NCBI GenBank assembly: GCA_030144965.1
Contig: JAMPUU010000018.1
Span: 1 to 64,000, forward strand
DNA length: 64,000 bases
Direction: 5' to 3'
Origin: Nitrospira sp. BO4
GTDB lineage: Bacteria; Nitrospirota; Nitrospiria; Nitrospirales; Nitrospiraceae
Shown: piece by piece, positions 9,301 to 18,685 of the stretch
Layout of the letters: each line of letters begins with the position of its first letter
Position numbering within the stretch: the first letter of the stretch is position 1
Notes under the pieces: generated by a model
What the model was told of the DNA's origin: nothing
Database searches by the model: none
Seen by the model: only the letters and a program-made list of their open reading frames with translations
Made by a program: the position numbers and the translations under genes

Positions 9301-10088
9301 AGCTGCATCGCGTCACGGCATTGATGATCAGGCATTTGTATCTTTACCGCCGCAGTTTACCGCGGATTATGGAAATTTTTTACTGGCCGTTCTTGGATCT
9401 CGTCATCTGGGGATTCATCACGCTCTATCTCAGTCGATACCAAAGCCAGGTTCCTGGATTCGTCACGTTTTTCCTGGGAGCCCTGATTCTTTGGGACATG
9501 CTGTTTCGCGCTCAGCAGGGGATCACCATCACCTTCCTCGAGGAGCTCTGGGCGCGCAACCTCATGAATCTATTTGCCAGTCCCCTGAAGCCCAGCGAGT
9601 TCTTGGCTGCGACGATGGCGATGAGTGTGCTGAAGGTTACGGTCGTTTCGATCGTCATGGGCGTATGTGCGGTCGCCTTCTATTCTTATAACGTCTTGAT
9701 GATCGGGGTATGGCTTGTTCCATTTGTGCTGAACCTCGTGGTCACCGGGTGGATTATCGGCGTGTTCACGACCTCACTTATCATGAGATTCGGGCAAGAA
9801 GCTGAAGTGCTCGCTTGGAGCATGGTATTTTTGTTTCAGCCGATCTCCTGCGTCTTCTATCCCATGGAAGTGCTTCCGACGTGGCTCAAGGGGATTGCAT
9901 GGGCGAACCCGGCCGCGCACATTTTTGAGGGCATGCGGGCGGTCTTGAGCACAGGCAGTGCTCCGTTTTCAAATCTTGTCTGGGCCGTTGGGCTCAACGG
10001 TGTGTTGCTGGTGGGTGTCATCGCCTGGTTTTATCGCACCATTGCGTACTGTAAAGACCAAGGACTTCTGGTCCGAGTTGGGGAGTAA
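9297..10088 (+). CDS. ABC-2 type transporter permease
   Basis: The 263-residue protein has about six membrane segments and the pattern of ABC-2 permeases of the NodJ/DrrB kind: an N-terminal cytosolic helix, a PRIMEIFYWPFLDLVIWGF first segment, a FFLGALILWDMLFRAQQG motif, and PISCVFYPMEVLPTWL before the last segments. It starts at ATG 9297, overlapping the upstream gene by four bases. With the ATPase at 8138 it would form a homodimeric exporter. The substrate is unknown. Confidence 0.88.
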   Translation: MKLHRVTALMIRHLYLYRRSLPRIMEIFYWPFLDLVIWGFITLYLSRYQSQVPGFVTFFLGALILWDMLFRAQQGITITFLEELWARNLMNLFASPLKPSEFLAATMAMSVLKVTVVSIVMGVCAVAFYSYNVLMIGVWLVPFVLNLVVTGWIIGVFTTSLIMRFGQEAEVLAWSMVFLFQPISCVFYPMEVLPTWLKGIAWANPAAHIFEGMRAVLSTGSAPFSNLVWAVGLNGVLLVGVIAWFYRTIAYCKDQGLLVRVGE

Positions 10089-10313
10089 GGTTGTAATCCA
10101 CAGATCGCTGTGCTAGTGTATGCCTGACTTGGATCGCCCCGGGCCTCGCGATACCAAGTGTCTATGAGAGGAGGCCCACAATGCCGATGTTGCCTTGTCC
10201 GGGAATCTCGTCGGAAGTCAGACCTAAGTCGCTGCATCGATCGCGTCTTCGGCCCGCTCCTTCCCCGTTCCTCGTGCTCAAGACAATGTCATTATTCTAA
10301 AGGAGGAACCCCG

Positions 10314-10649
10314 ATGGGTTCGAAGATTTATGTCGGTGGGTTGCCCTATTCGGCGACCGAGCAGCAATTGAGTGATTTATTCGCGGTCCATGGCGCAGTG
10401 GCCTCGGCGCGGATCATTACGGACAAGTTCACCGGCCAATCCCGTGGATTCGGCTTTGTGGAGATGTCTTCGGATGCTGAAGCTCAAGCTGCGATTACGG
10501 CCCTCAATGGATCGGAGATGGGTGGCCGGACTCTAACTGTCAATGAAGCGCGCCCCCAGGAACCGCGCACCGGTGGCGGTGGTGGTCGTGGTGGATTCGG
10601 CGGAGGCGGTGGCCGAAGCGGAGGGGGAGGAAAGCGCGATCGCTGGTAA
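10314..10649 (+). CDS. Glycine-rich RRM RNA-binding protein
   Basis: One RRM domain fills residues 4-82, with RNP2 (KIYVGGLPYS) and RNP1 (SRGFGFVEM). A Gly/Arg-rich tail follows (GGGGGRGGFGGGGGRSG). ATG 10314 has a perfect AAGGAGG site nine bases upstream, so longer frames starting at 10158 are rejected. The final size is 111 residues. Such proteins are cold- or stress-induced RNA chaperones in many bacteria. A terminator lies directly downstream and there are no close partners, so it is probably transcribed alone. A second RRM protein lies at 62622. Confidence 0.93.
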   Translation: MGSKIYVGGLPYSATEQQLSDLFAVHGAVASARIITDKFTGQSRGFGFVEMSSDAEAQAAITALNGSEMGGRTLTVNEARPQEPRTGGGGGRGGFGGGGGRSGGGGKRDRW

Positions 10650-10675
10650 TTGATCGGTTCAGTGTGCAATCTACT

Positions 10676-10715
10676 GAAGGGGTTGCCATCGAGAGTGGCA
10701 ACCCCTTCTTTCTTT
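10676..10715 (+). terminator. Rho-independent terminator after the RRM gene
   Basis: GAAGGGGTTGCCA pairs with TGGCAACCCCTTC around a short loop (TCGAGAG), followed by TTTCTTT. It closes the single-gene RRM transcript. Confidence 0.9.
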
Positions 10716-10787
10716 GCGAACTGGGCAGGAGGATACTAGATCGGAGCCGATAATGAATACGCCCGGTCGCTGGGACCGTGACAAGAT

Positions 10788-11450
10788 ATGAATGTTGCTC
10801 AATCGACGATAGAGATCACCGATTTACGCTCATTCTCCTTCCAGAGATGTCCGGTCGTGGTCGTGGAGAACTTTTGGTCTGCGGAGGAACGACGATTCTT
10901 TCGTGAAGGGATGAACCAGGCGGCCTGGAAAAGTCTCTCCGATCTGCCGAACGTTCGGGACGATTTTCCCAATTCCGGCAACTGGGCAAAGGCTGAAATC
11001 GGCTCGCTGGAGGGTGAGCGGTTTCTCTCGCGGTTACAGCTTCCCTGCATTCGAGAGTGTATCGAGTCTTTCCCGAACATCGTCGGACGTCACGTGGGAT
11101 TCAGTTACTATTCGTATGCTGCAGGGGATTGTCTCTTGACTCATGATGACACGGATGAGGGGCGTCTTGTCGAGGGCCGCAGAAGGCTGCAGCGCCGCAT
11201 TGCAGTCGTCACGTATTTTCACGAAGAATGGAAGCCCGATTGGGGCGGAGAATTAATCATTTACGAGCGACGAGTAGATCGTGCTGACGGTTCCGTCAAC
11301 CTTGTCCCAATGTATTGTATCGAGCCCCGCCCCGGGTCGCTTGTGATGTTCACCGTGCCTCGATTCCATCGGGTCTGTCGTGTGGATACCATGGCGGGCC
11401 GGCATCGCCGATTGTCGATCGCCGGATGGTTCATGACAGAGCATGCCTAG
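10788..11450 (+). CDS. 2-oxoglutarate/Fe(II)-dependent oxygenase (prolyl hydroxylase-like)
   Basis: The double-stranded beta-helix iron site is visible: His119-x-Asp121 in LLTHDDTDEG, distal His194 in VPRFHRV, and the 2-oxoglutarate-binding Arg208 in RHRRLSIAGWF. GGELIIYE and PGSLVMF are typical neighbouring strands. The size (220 residues) suits SM-20/PHD-like soluble enzymes that hydroxylate proteins or small molecules. The substrate is not evident. It lies between a terminator and a convergent response-regulator gene, so it is probably monocistronic. Confidence 0.85.
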   Translation: MNVAQSTIEITDLRSFSFQRCPVVVVENFWSAEERRFFREGMNQAAWKSLSDLPNVRDDFPNSGNWAKAEIGSLEGERFLSRLQLPCIRECIESFPNIVGRHVGFSYYSYAAGDCLLTHDDTDEGRLVEGRRRLQRRIAVVTYFHEEWKPDWGGELIIYERRVDRADGSVNLVPMYCIEPRPGSLVMFTVPRFHRVCRVDTMAGRHRRLSIAGWFMTEHA

Positions 11451-11489
11451 TCTCTTAGCAGACATAGAAGGCCACAACCTTTTTCCGGT

Positions 11490-11996
11490 TTAGCCGAACC
11501 AGTCGACGTCGTTCGCCGCTTTGCCCTGCTCCGCGAGATTGGGTGCTGATGCCGGTTGTGCGAGTACCTCCCGCACCAAGGTCACCAACTCATCTTTTCC
11601 GAACGGTTTGGCGAGAAACGGTAACGCTCCTCGTGTAATCCCATGACTGGCCAGCTCTTTATCAGGGTTTCCTGACATCAGGATGATGCGGAGGCCGTTC
11701 CGGATCGTCGCGGCGCGAATGGCCAGCTGATGGCCGTTGACGTGTGGAAATTGGTTGGACGCAGAGGAAAGCTGAAAGTCCGGAGGGGGTAAGACAAGGT
11801 CCGTCAGCAAGAGATCAATCGGCCCCTCATGCTGCGTGCAAATCTTTAGGGCTTCGGAACTGCCTTCCGCTTCGATCACGTGAAACCCCCCTCGTTCAAG
11901 CAAAGCCTTGCAGAGTTTGACGATCGACAATTCGTCGTCGACGACCAAGATGGTCGATGAAGCTTCTGATGGCCTGTCGGCCCGCTGACCCTCCAT
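11490..11996 (-). CDS. Single-domain response regulator (receiver only)
   Basis: A CheY-like receiver of 168 residues has the acidic pair Asp20-Asp21 (ILVVDDE), phospho-acceptor Asp66 (DLLLTDLVLP), the Ser of LMSGN and Lys130 (FLAKPFG). An insertion of about ten residues (PPPDFQLSSASNQF) follows the phosphorylation strand, which is unusual. There is no output domain and no kinase gene nearby, so it probably acts by protein contact or within a phosphorelay. Confidence 0.9.
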   Translation of the reverse strand: MEGQRADRPSEASSTILVVDDELSIVKLCKALLERGGFHVIEAEGSSEALKICTQHEGPIDLLLTDLVLPPPDFQLSSASNQFPHVNGHQLAIRAATIRNGLRIILMSGNPDKELASHGITRGALPFLAKPFGKDELVTLVREVLAQPASAPNLAEQGKAANDVDWFG

Positions 11997-12131
11997 GTGT
12001 GGGTCCTCCTGCTCGCATCATAGTTCAGAACGCTCTAAGGGGCGAGAGAAACTTGTATTTGTGCACGTAATCCAACCTAAGGTTAGGATGGAGGTCCTGC
12101 TGAGGCTCGCATCAGTGCGAGAAAGGCGTGA

Positions 12132-13577
12132 TTACTCTTGAAGTCCTCGGCTCTTGAGCGCCGCAAGCCGCACCGGATCAAGACTGATGTGGAGTGATCG
12201 CTCTTGGGTGACGTTCACGGCGCCGGCTGCCTGGCCCTTTGCTTTCCTGACCCATTTGCGGCGTGTATAGATGACATCGCCCTTGCCGCTCTTCTTCAAA
12301 TCGCTATAGAGGAGGGCCAAGGTTGCCGCGTCGCGAAGGGTTTCGGGTGGGGGCTCAGTGCCTTTGGCGAGTCTCACGACGACATGAGAGCCGGGTCTGC
12401 CGCGGGCATGTAACCAGAGATCCTCACTCTTGGCCAGGCCGAACGTCAATTCATCATTCTCCCGGGCGTTGCGTCCGACGAAGATCGGGAGTCCGTCCGT
12501 CGACGTAAACCGCCGAAAGGGGCCTCGCCGGTCATTGGCTGAGCGACGTCTATCAGAAGTCGGGTAAGCAATGGTGCCGGAGGCAGGGCGGGTAGGAACT
12601 CTGGGGGCAGGCGTCCAAGTTCCTAGCTCGGTCTCTTTGAGCTCGTCACGAAGTGTATGTACCTGCTGCTCCGCCCGTTCGATGCGCGGTTTGAGCTCGC
12701 GCTCGGCAGCGAGATATTTGCGATGCTTCCGAAAGTATTCATCCATGTTGCGCTGGGCCGATTTCGTAGGATCAAGCGGAATGGATATATCGGGTAACTT
12801 GTCATCGAAGTAGTCTGTCACCTCAATATGATCAGTCCCTTTCTTGATTGAGCTGAGGTTGGCTTTGATCAATTCTCCATACCGGGCATAGTCTCGATAG
12901 GTATTCGCTTTTGACAGATCACCCCGCCAGGCCTCAATCAATCGCAGCTCTTTCTTGAGTGTTTTCTTGAGGAATCGCACGCGTACATCCTTGGCCTGAG
13001 CAATCTCTCGTGCGGCATCCTGGCGCTGGTAGTAGGCATCGATTTCCTTTGAAATCGGGAACAGGGAGCCGGCAGCTCCGGTGAATCTGGCAGGTGCGTG
13101 TTCCCGTCCGGTCGTGTGTGCTGCCGGCAACGCATAGGGTTGTCCGACAAGAGCTTGCTGGTGGAGCAGGTCCCTCAGCACTCGTCGTTCGGCATCGAGG
13201 ACCAGTACGTTGGCCCTTTTCCCGGTTAATTCACACACGATCGTCCCGGCCCCTCCCTTGCCTGTGATCTGGAGTTCAACGATACGATCATTCGAAATCT
13301 GACGAAGATCGTCGACCCTCGCTCCTCGGAAGTGAGCTCTAAGAAATTGACAGAATGGCGGAGGTGTCGAGGGATTGGGTAGTGAGCGGTCGGTGAGATG
13401 AAGACGAGCAGCTTCCGGTTCGGATGAGATAAGCAGCCGATGTGTCTGTCCGGGTACTCGAATGTCGAGCACCAACGTACAAGTTGTCGGCTGATGAATT
13501 TTCTGAATCCATCCTCCGAGTAACGACCTAGAAAGCTCCTGTACTATCTGTGACAGGTCGGAAGAGTTGAGGGTCAT
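12132..13577 (-). CDS. rqcH: RqcH/NFACT-family ribosome-associated quality control factor
   Basis: The N-terminal domain begins MTLNSSDLSQIVQELSRSLLGGWIQKIHQP, as in the NFACT (formerly fibronectin-binding A) family. A coiled-coil middle (about 185-330) follows, and then an NFACT-R (DUF814) domain with LPIFVGRNARENDELTF and SEDLWLHARGRPGSHVVVR. Members bind stalled 50S subunits and recruit tRNA-Ala to add alanine tails to stalled nascent chains. At 481 residues it is shorter than the usual 550-570, mainly in the coiled-coil part. It is divergent from the gene at 13827. Confidence 0.9.
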   Translation of the reverse strand: MTLNSSDLSQIVQELSRSLLGGWIQKIHQPTTCTLVLDIRVPGQTHRLLISSEPEAARLHLTDRSLPNPSTPPPFCQFLRAHFRGARVDDLRQISNDRIVELQITGKGGAGTIVCELTGKRANVLVLDAERRVLRDLLHQQALVGQPYALPAAHTTGREHAPARFTGAAGSLFPISKEIDAYYQRQDAAREIAQAKDVRVRFLKKTLKKELRLIEAWRGDLSKANTYRDYARYGELIKANLSSIKKGTDHIEVTDYFDDKLPDISIPLDPTKSAQRNMDEYFRKHRKYLAAERELKPRIERAEQQVHTLRDELKETELGTWTPAPRVPTRPASGTIAYPTSDRRRSANDRRGPFRRFTSTDGLPIFVGRNARENDELTFGLAKSEDLWLHARGRPGSHVVVRLAKGTEPPPETLRDAATLALLYSDLKKSGKGDVIYTRRKWVRKAKGQAAGAVNVTQERSLHISLDPVRLAALKSRGLQE

Positions 13578-13826
13578 GAGTCAGTGCCAACGCCGTTCTG
13601 TAGGTTGCGGCCTACTCGCATGGTGTCTCATACGAGCAGCCCGGGCACAAGTGTAATTGGTACGGGTAAGTGTTGTAGCGGACACTGTACGATGTGGAGT
13701 GAGAAGCCGCAAGAGCGGGACTAACTGTTTGTAATCGGCATTGCGTCCATTCAGAGCGGGTCGTATCGATGCAGAGCTCGAAGTTGCGCCCGACTTCTTA
13801 TTACGCTAGAGTCTGGGGAGCATTAC

Positions 13827-15410
13827 TTGCGTAGTCGTCCCGGTATGCTCCTTCTTGATCCGCAGCCGCTCGCGCAATTAAGAGATGAGTTTCGTCTGTC
13901 GATGCGGCGGTTGCTCATCGAGCTGTGCCAAGAACTGCATGCCGACTATTCCGATCTGGCGAGAGAGTTCTGGCTTCCCACCGGGTTCTTCGACGTCCTT
14001 CATTCAAGCCTCAAGTTAGAGACCTATTCCAGTTGGAAAGTTGTCGGGTGGATCGAAACACTCAATGATCTGGTCTATCTCCTCGATGTGCTCGGGCAAT
14101 TGAAGATGGAGCAGGATCGACCCGATTTTGCGGCGCAGTTATATGACGAATGTCAGGAGAAGTTTTTTGAACATGGCTATCTTGACGATCTCTTCCCGAC
14201 CAGGCGACCTCATGTCGGTGGACTTGAAAAGCGGTTGTTCGCTCTGTGTCGTCGGTTGGCCCAGGAATTGACCCAGGAGTCCTTGTGGTTTGACCCGGCG
14301 TCGTTGCTCAAATGGTGTGGCCAGAAGAGGATGGGACCATGGGATGTGTCGGGATCGCTGACCGATCATTTTGAGCGTGGCGAAGTCGCGGGAACGCTCG
14401 CTGGTGACCTCGATGGAGCATGGTGTTCAGCGCCGTCCCAGGTTCAACGCGCATTGCGGCAGTCGCCGGGACGCGTCACGTTTCGAGTGGAGCCGACCGG
14501 CATCACTGTGAAGGTCGGAAAGACCGTATCCTCAATCTGGTCGAGATGGGGAGAAAAGGGGCGATGGGAGTGGACCTACCATTCACCTGTGGTTGCCATC
14601 CAAAACGAGAACAACCCAATCACCGTCGGCCCATCCCTTGTCTACGGAAAGGATCGCCAGCCGAAGACAATGAAGCTCACGGCACGGCGACAGGTGGAGC
14701 GCATCGCCGGCGCCTGGCGGACCATCCAGTGCGCTTGGCCGGAAGGCCATGAAGTGTTGGCACTATTGACCTCGCGGATTGTTCCACTCCGGGCAAAGGG
14801 CGTGGTCAGTTTCAGCTATCGGCATCGGCCTGGGCTGTCCTTCATCAACTGTTTCGACCGCGGCAATCTGGATTTGATCGACGATCTTGTTCATGAGAAT
14901 AGCCATCACCATTTGAATCTCCTGCTGCGCAAGCATGTCATGTTTTTGGGCGACCATAATCAGCAGATCTTCTATTCGCCTTGGCGGCGGAGCCTTCGCC
15001 CCCTACGCGGTATTCTTCATGCCACGTTCACGTTTACCATGGGTGCGCTCTTGTTCGAGCGGCTCGTGTCCTGGTCCGCAGGGCGAGACGGGGCAAAAAG
15101 ATGGAAGAGCGCGGGGCTCACCCGGCGAGACCTGCAACGAGCGCGATTTCGTTGCTTGGAGGAGGTCGAGTCCGTCCGCTACTCGCTACAAGACCTGCAC
15201 TATGCCGATCATCATCTCGGGTGGCTCACCGGTTCAGGTCAGCGCTTAGTCGGACAGCTGGAGGAAGCCATCAATCACGTCGAGCGAGAGAGCAAGCGAT
15301 TCAAGCGCGATGTGGATCGTTCCAAGTTCGGCCCGACACTACGGAAACATATCAAAGAGCTCCAGCAAGCCCGCCAAACCTACGGACCGGTGAAGCTCAG
15401 CAAGGCGTAG
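13827..15410 (+). CDS. HExxH-motif protein, putative aKG-type peptide beta-hydroxylase
   Basis: The central block has the pattern I associate with the HEXXH-motif (aKG-HExxH) peptide-modifying family: FSYRHRPGLSFINCFDRGN, then LVHENSHHHLNLLL with His356, Glu357 and His360, then IFYSPWRRSLRPLRGILHAT. Known members hydroxylate beta-carbons in ribosomal peptides. The first 300 residues are helical and unassigned. TTG 13827 has GGGGAG eight bases upstream; ATG 13845 has none. No peptide precursor or maturase gene is adjacent. Family membership is recalled from sequence pattern, and the substrate is unknown. Confidence 0.7.
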   Translation: MRSRPGMLLLDPQPLAQLRDEFRLSMRRLLIELCQELHADYSDLAREFWLPTGFFDVLHSSLKLETYSSWKVVGWIETLNDLVYLLDVLGQLKMEQDRPDFAAQLYDECQEKFFEHGYLDDLFPTRRPHVGGLEKRLFALCRRLAQELTQESLWFDPASLLKWCGQKRMGPWDVSGSLTDHFERGEVAGTLAGDLDGAWCSAPSQVQRALRQSPGRVTFRVEPTGITVKVGKTVSSIWSRWGEKGRWEWTYHSPVVAIQNENNPITVGPSLVYGKDRQPKTMKLTARRQVERIAGAWRTIQCAWPEGHEVLALLTSRIVPLRAKGVVSFSYRHRPGLSFINCFDRGNLDLIDDLVHENSHHHLNLLLRKHVMFLGDHNQQIFYSPWRRSLRPLRGILHATFTFTMGALLFERLVSWSAGRDGAKRWKSAGLTRRDLQRARFRCLEEVESVRYSLQDLHYADHHLGWLTGSGQRLVGQLEEAINHVERESKRFKRDVDRSKFGPTLRKHIKELQQARQTYGPVKLSKA

Positions 15411-15458
15411 GCGGCATGGTGGTGGTTCATCGGGGCCGCCTAGAGACTGAAGCTATTA

Positions 15459-16538
15459 CTACGGTTCCACCGTCACATCCACAAAGGCCGGCAAGCTATC
15501 CGCTCCCTTTTTATCCGTCACCCGTAGTTTGAAGCGGTAGGTACGTGGTTCTGAAACCAACGGTGCTAGGAAGGAGGCCTCTGAGTTGTTGGCATCAAGG
15601 AGGGAGACTTTGCTGCCGCGTACTTGGCTCCAACTATAGTACAAGGCCTCGCCCTCCGGGTCGCGGCTTTTGAGGCCGCTCAGTTTCACTCTGGAGCCGG
15701 CCTTGACCGACTTGTTCGTCCCAGCGTCGGCGATCGGCGGGTCGTTTGGTTCATCGTTCACATTCACGTCCACGTCAAGAGAGCCTTGTTTGCCTCGATT
15801 GGTGACGGTGATGGTGGTCTTTCCATTGCCGACAATCTGAAGCAGGCCGGCCTTCACAATCTTAATGACTTTGTCATTGGATGATGTGTAGCTGGTGCCG
15901 CTGGCCGGTGTGCTGATACCCCGGGTGACGCCGTCGGCGAAATCGCCGACAACCGGGAGTTCAAAAACCTTGCCCAGCGAATCGACGTGGCCGAACGCGG
16001 AGGATTGTCCTGCCCGTCCCAGTTGCAAAGGTTTATCCGTCTCAAAATCAATGGCAGTGAGGGCGGCAGTCGGTTCCACATTTACGATCACCTCGTCGAA
16101 AATCGATCGCGTGCCCAACCGCCCGCGGGAGATTTCGGCCACGGCCAATAATCGCATCGGTCCGATGCCGTCGTGAGGCACTTTCAGCGGACCGCCAAAG
16201 GCGGGGTCCTGTTCAGGCAGTCCAATCATGGCCACGGGCGCCACGATCGAACCGGTGGCCGTCGAATCATCCTGTTCGACCAGTGTGTCGTCCTGCTCGC
16301 CGTACCAATAATAGCGGACCTTGACGAGACCCATGTCTTTTCCCAAATCCACACGGGCCGTAACAGTGCTTCCTGACGTGACCGTGGACCCTTCCTTCGG
16401 CCACGCGATATTGAAGGCGAACGACTGTCCAGTCAGGAAACTAAAGTAAAGCGTGAAGATGAATAGTTTGACGAGAAGGGGAGAGAAGAGGTTGCTCTCA
16501 ACCTGATGGCAGTTCACGTTAAGCTTTCTATGACCCAC
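15459..16538 (-). CDS. Secreted Ig/PKD-like beta-domain protein
   Basis: A hydrophobic leader (LLVKLFIFTLYFSFLTGQSFAF) is followed by a domain starting NIAWPKEGSTVTSGSTVTARV. A Big-type segment (KTTITVTNRGKQGSLDVDV) comes next, and then a C-terminal PKD-like domain (IADAGTNKSVKAGSRVKLSG, later YRFKLRVTDKKGADS). These are beta-sandwich modules of envelope or surface proteins. The frame extends up to 16649 inside the neighbouring gene, but GTG 16538, or GTG 16517, right after that gene's stop is more plausible, close enough for translational coupling. The function is unknown. Confidence 0.7.
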   Translation of the reverse strand: MGHRKLNVNCHQVESNLFSPLLVKLFIFTLYFSFLTGQSFAFNIAWPKEGSTVTSGSTVTARVDLGKDMGLVKVRYYWYGEQDDTLVEQDDSTATGSIVAPVAMIGLPEQDPAFGGPLKVPHDGIGPMRLLAVAEISRGRLGTRSIFDEVIVNVEPTAALTAIDFETDKPLQLGRAGQSSAFGHVDSLGKVFELPVVGDFADGVTRGISTPASGTSYTSSNDKVIKIVKAGLLQIVGNGKTTITVTNRGKQGSLDVDVNVNDEPNDPPIADAGTNKSVKAGSRVKLSGLKSRDPEGEALYYSWSQVRGSKVSLLDANNSEASFLAPLVSEPRTYRFKLRVTDKKGADSLPAFVDVTVEP

Positions 16539-16540
16539 AC

Positions 16541-18355
16541 TCACCTTGTCAGGTGGTACGGGACATCGGTGAGAATGACGCGGTCTTTGAAGAGCAGTGC
16601 GGCTTTGAGCATCAGCGCCCGCTGATTGTGCAGGATATTCTGCCACCACCTGGCAGGAAGAATCTCCGGGATCACGACGGTCACCCAGGTGTTCGGGTCT
16701 TTCTCCAGTACTTCCTCGATGTAATCAAGCAGCGATCCCAGGATTGAGCGGTAAGGGGAAGACAGAGCGATCAAATTGACCCCACCACCCCATTGGGCCC
16801 ACTGAATCTTGACCTTGGCGCTTTCTTCCGGGTCAAGGTCCACATAGACGGCACGAACCTCACCAGGTCGACTTCTGGCATAGTCCAATGCTCGGACGAC
16901 GGCGCGATTCAAGCCGCTGATCGGGATGATCACGATATTGCGACGGGGCAATGGAGGCCGTTCCCCTCGACGGTCCAGTGCGATCTGCTCCGTGACGGCC
17001 TTGTAGTGCGAGCGAATCCCTTGAAACATCAGAAGAAGGACGGCGATGAGCAGGAACACGATCCAGGCGCCCTGCGTGAACTTGGTGCTGGCGATGATGA
17101 TGGTCGCGATACCGGTAGTCAGGGCGCCGGCCCCATTGACGATCAGTTTGGTCTGCCAGTGCGGGCCTTTCTTGACGAGCCACCGTTTCACCATGCCGGC
17201 TTGGGAGAGGGTGAACGACATGAACACGCCGATGGCATACAATGGAATCAGCGCGTGAGTATCCCCTTCAAATACGACAAGCAAGAGGCAGGCGAAGACT
17301 CCGAGAATGATGATACCGTTTGAGAAGACCAGGCGATCACCGAACGTGGCCATCTGATGGGGCATGAATCCGTCCCGCGCCAGGATCGACGCCAGGTTCG
17401 GGAAGCCTGCGAAGGCGCTGTTCGCCGCCAGCACCAACAATGCCATAGTGCCGATCTGAACCGCATAATAGATGAGCCCAGTGCCGAACGTGACGCGAGC
17501 CAATTGCGAGACTACCGTTTCATCCACCTTGGCCAGGATGCCGTAGTGATAGGCCATCCAGCTGATCCCCATGAACAGCGATGCCAGGATCGTGGACATC
17601 CAGACCATGGTGATTGCGGCATTTTGGGATTCCGGGGCTCGAAAGGCTCTTACCCCGTTTGAAATGACTTCCATGCCAGTGACCGTCGAACAGCCTACAG
17701 CAAAGGCTCGAAGCACTAAGAATAGGGTAAGAGTTTCTGTTTCCATAGGGTGTGTCGGAGGGGGAGGGGATCCGGAGTAGGAGAGGGACCGAACTGTACC
17801 CACGATGACAAGGAGGCCCAGCGCTCCAATGGCAAAATAGGTTGGGACGGCGAAGAACTTTCCTGATTCGCGAACCCCGCGCAGATTCATCACGATCATG
17901 AAGAGAATGGCGACAAGGCCCAAGGCTTCGCGATGGATGAACAGACTCGGGATGGCCGACGTGAGTGCCGCGATGCCTGCCGCCACGCTGACGGCCACAG
18001 TCAAGACATAATCGATCATCAGGGCCGCCGCAGCCACCAGGGCCGGTATATCGCCCAGGTTGGATCGGGCAACCACGTATGCACCGCCCCCCTGCGGATA
18101 TTCATAAATGATCTGGCGATAGGAGATGGTCAAGACCAAGATCAAGAAAAGAATGGCCAGACTGACCGGGATCGACCAGGCGACTGCGGCAGTTCCGGCG
18201 AGCATGAGCACGAGCAGGATTTCTTCGGTCCCATAAGCGACGGAGGAAATGGCATTCGATGAGAAGATGGCAAGGGCGATCGTTTTCGATAGCCGTTCGT
18301 GCCTTGCTTGAGCAGTCTTGAGCGGATCTCCGACGAGCCAGCGTTTCAGGATCAT
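16541..18355 (-). CDS. KimA-type potassium importer (APC superfamily)
   Basis: About twelve membrane segments are followed by a cytosolic tail of about 150 residues. The match to the B. subtilis KimA pattern is close: KTIALAIFSSNAISSVAYGTE, ISYRQIIYEYPQGGGAYVVA, VLAANSAFAGFPNLA, DRLVFSNGIIILG, and a C-terminal UspA-like domain ending near HNQRALMLKAALLFKD. KimA proteins are proton-coupled K+ symporters, often controlled by cyclic di-AMP. ATG 18355 aligns with the family start; an upstream TTG at 18382 is possible. A general amino-acid permease is the alternative, but the tail argues for KimA. Confidence 0.82.
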   Translation of the reverse strand: MILKRWLVGDPLKTAQARHERLSKTIALAIFSSNAISSVAYGTEEILLVLMLAGTAAVAWSIPVSLAILFLILVLTISYRQIIYEYPQGGGAYVVARSNLGDIPALVAAAALMIDYVLTVAVSVAAGIAALTSAIPSLFIHREALGLVAILFMIVMNLRGVRESGKFFAVPTYFAIGALGLLVIVGTVRSLSYSGSPPPPTHPMETETLTLFLVLRAFAVGCSTVTGMEVISNGVRAFRAPESQNAAITMVWMSTILASLFMGISWMAYHYGILAKVDETVVSQLARVTFGTGLIYYAVQIGTMALLVLAANSAFAGFPNLASILARDGFMPHQMATFGDRLVFSNGIIILGVFACLLLVVFEGDTHALIPLYAIGVFMSFTLSQAGMVKRWLVKKGPHWQTKLIVNGAGALTTGIATIIIASTKFTQGAWIVFLLIAVLLLMFQGIRSHYKAVTEQIALDRRGERPPLPRRNIVIIPISGLNRAVVRALDYARSRPGEVRAVYVDLDPEESAKVKIQWAQWGGGVNLIALSSPYRSILGSLLDYIEEVLEKDPNTWVTVVIPEILPARWWQNILHNQRALMLKAALLFKDRVILTDVPYHLTR

Positions 18356-18382
18356 GGAGGGATTATCGCATAAACTTCCCAA

Positions 18383-18685
18383 ATGGGAGAATGTTAAGAT
18401 GGCCTCGGCCGTAGGGCGAAAGACTCAGGTTGGTGACAATTTTAGTGATTGTTGCCATGTTCAGCGATTGTGAGACCGTCTCATGTTAAGAGAATTCCGG
18501 TACGACGAGAATCGAAAGGGCAAAGCTCCGGCGGATAGTGAACTCCTCCGCGTTCTGCGCACGAACAAATGAAACACGCTGCATAGGGCCGGCCGCCTCT
18601 CTGATCGATTGATTATCTTCCCCCAGACAAATAAATATACCACCATAGAATCAAGGCGTTATATGGCCCGCTCTTCTTTAACGCA
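18383..18685. other. Gap between the KimA-like gene and the first leader element
   Basis: I see no convincing gene here. An AT-rich stretch near 18610-18650 precedes the promoter at 18686. Short frames on both strands lack ribosome sites. Confidence 0.4.

Noticed and set aside
10158-10313. N-terminal extension of the RRM protein
   Set aside because: The perfect AAGGAGG site before ATG 10314 and the RRM boundary fix the start there.
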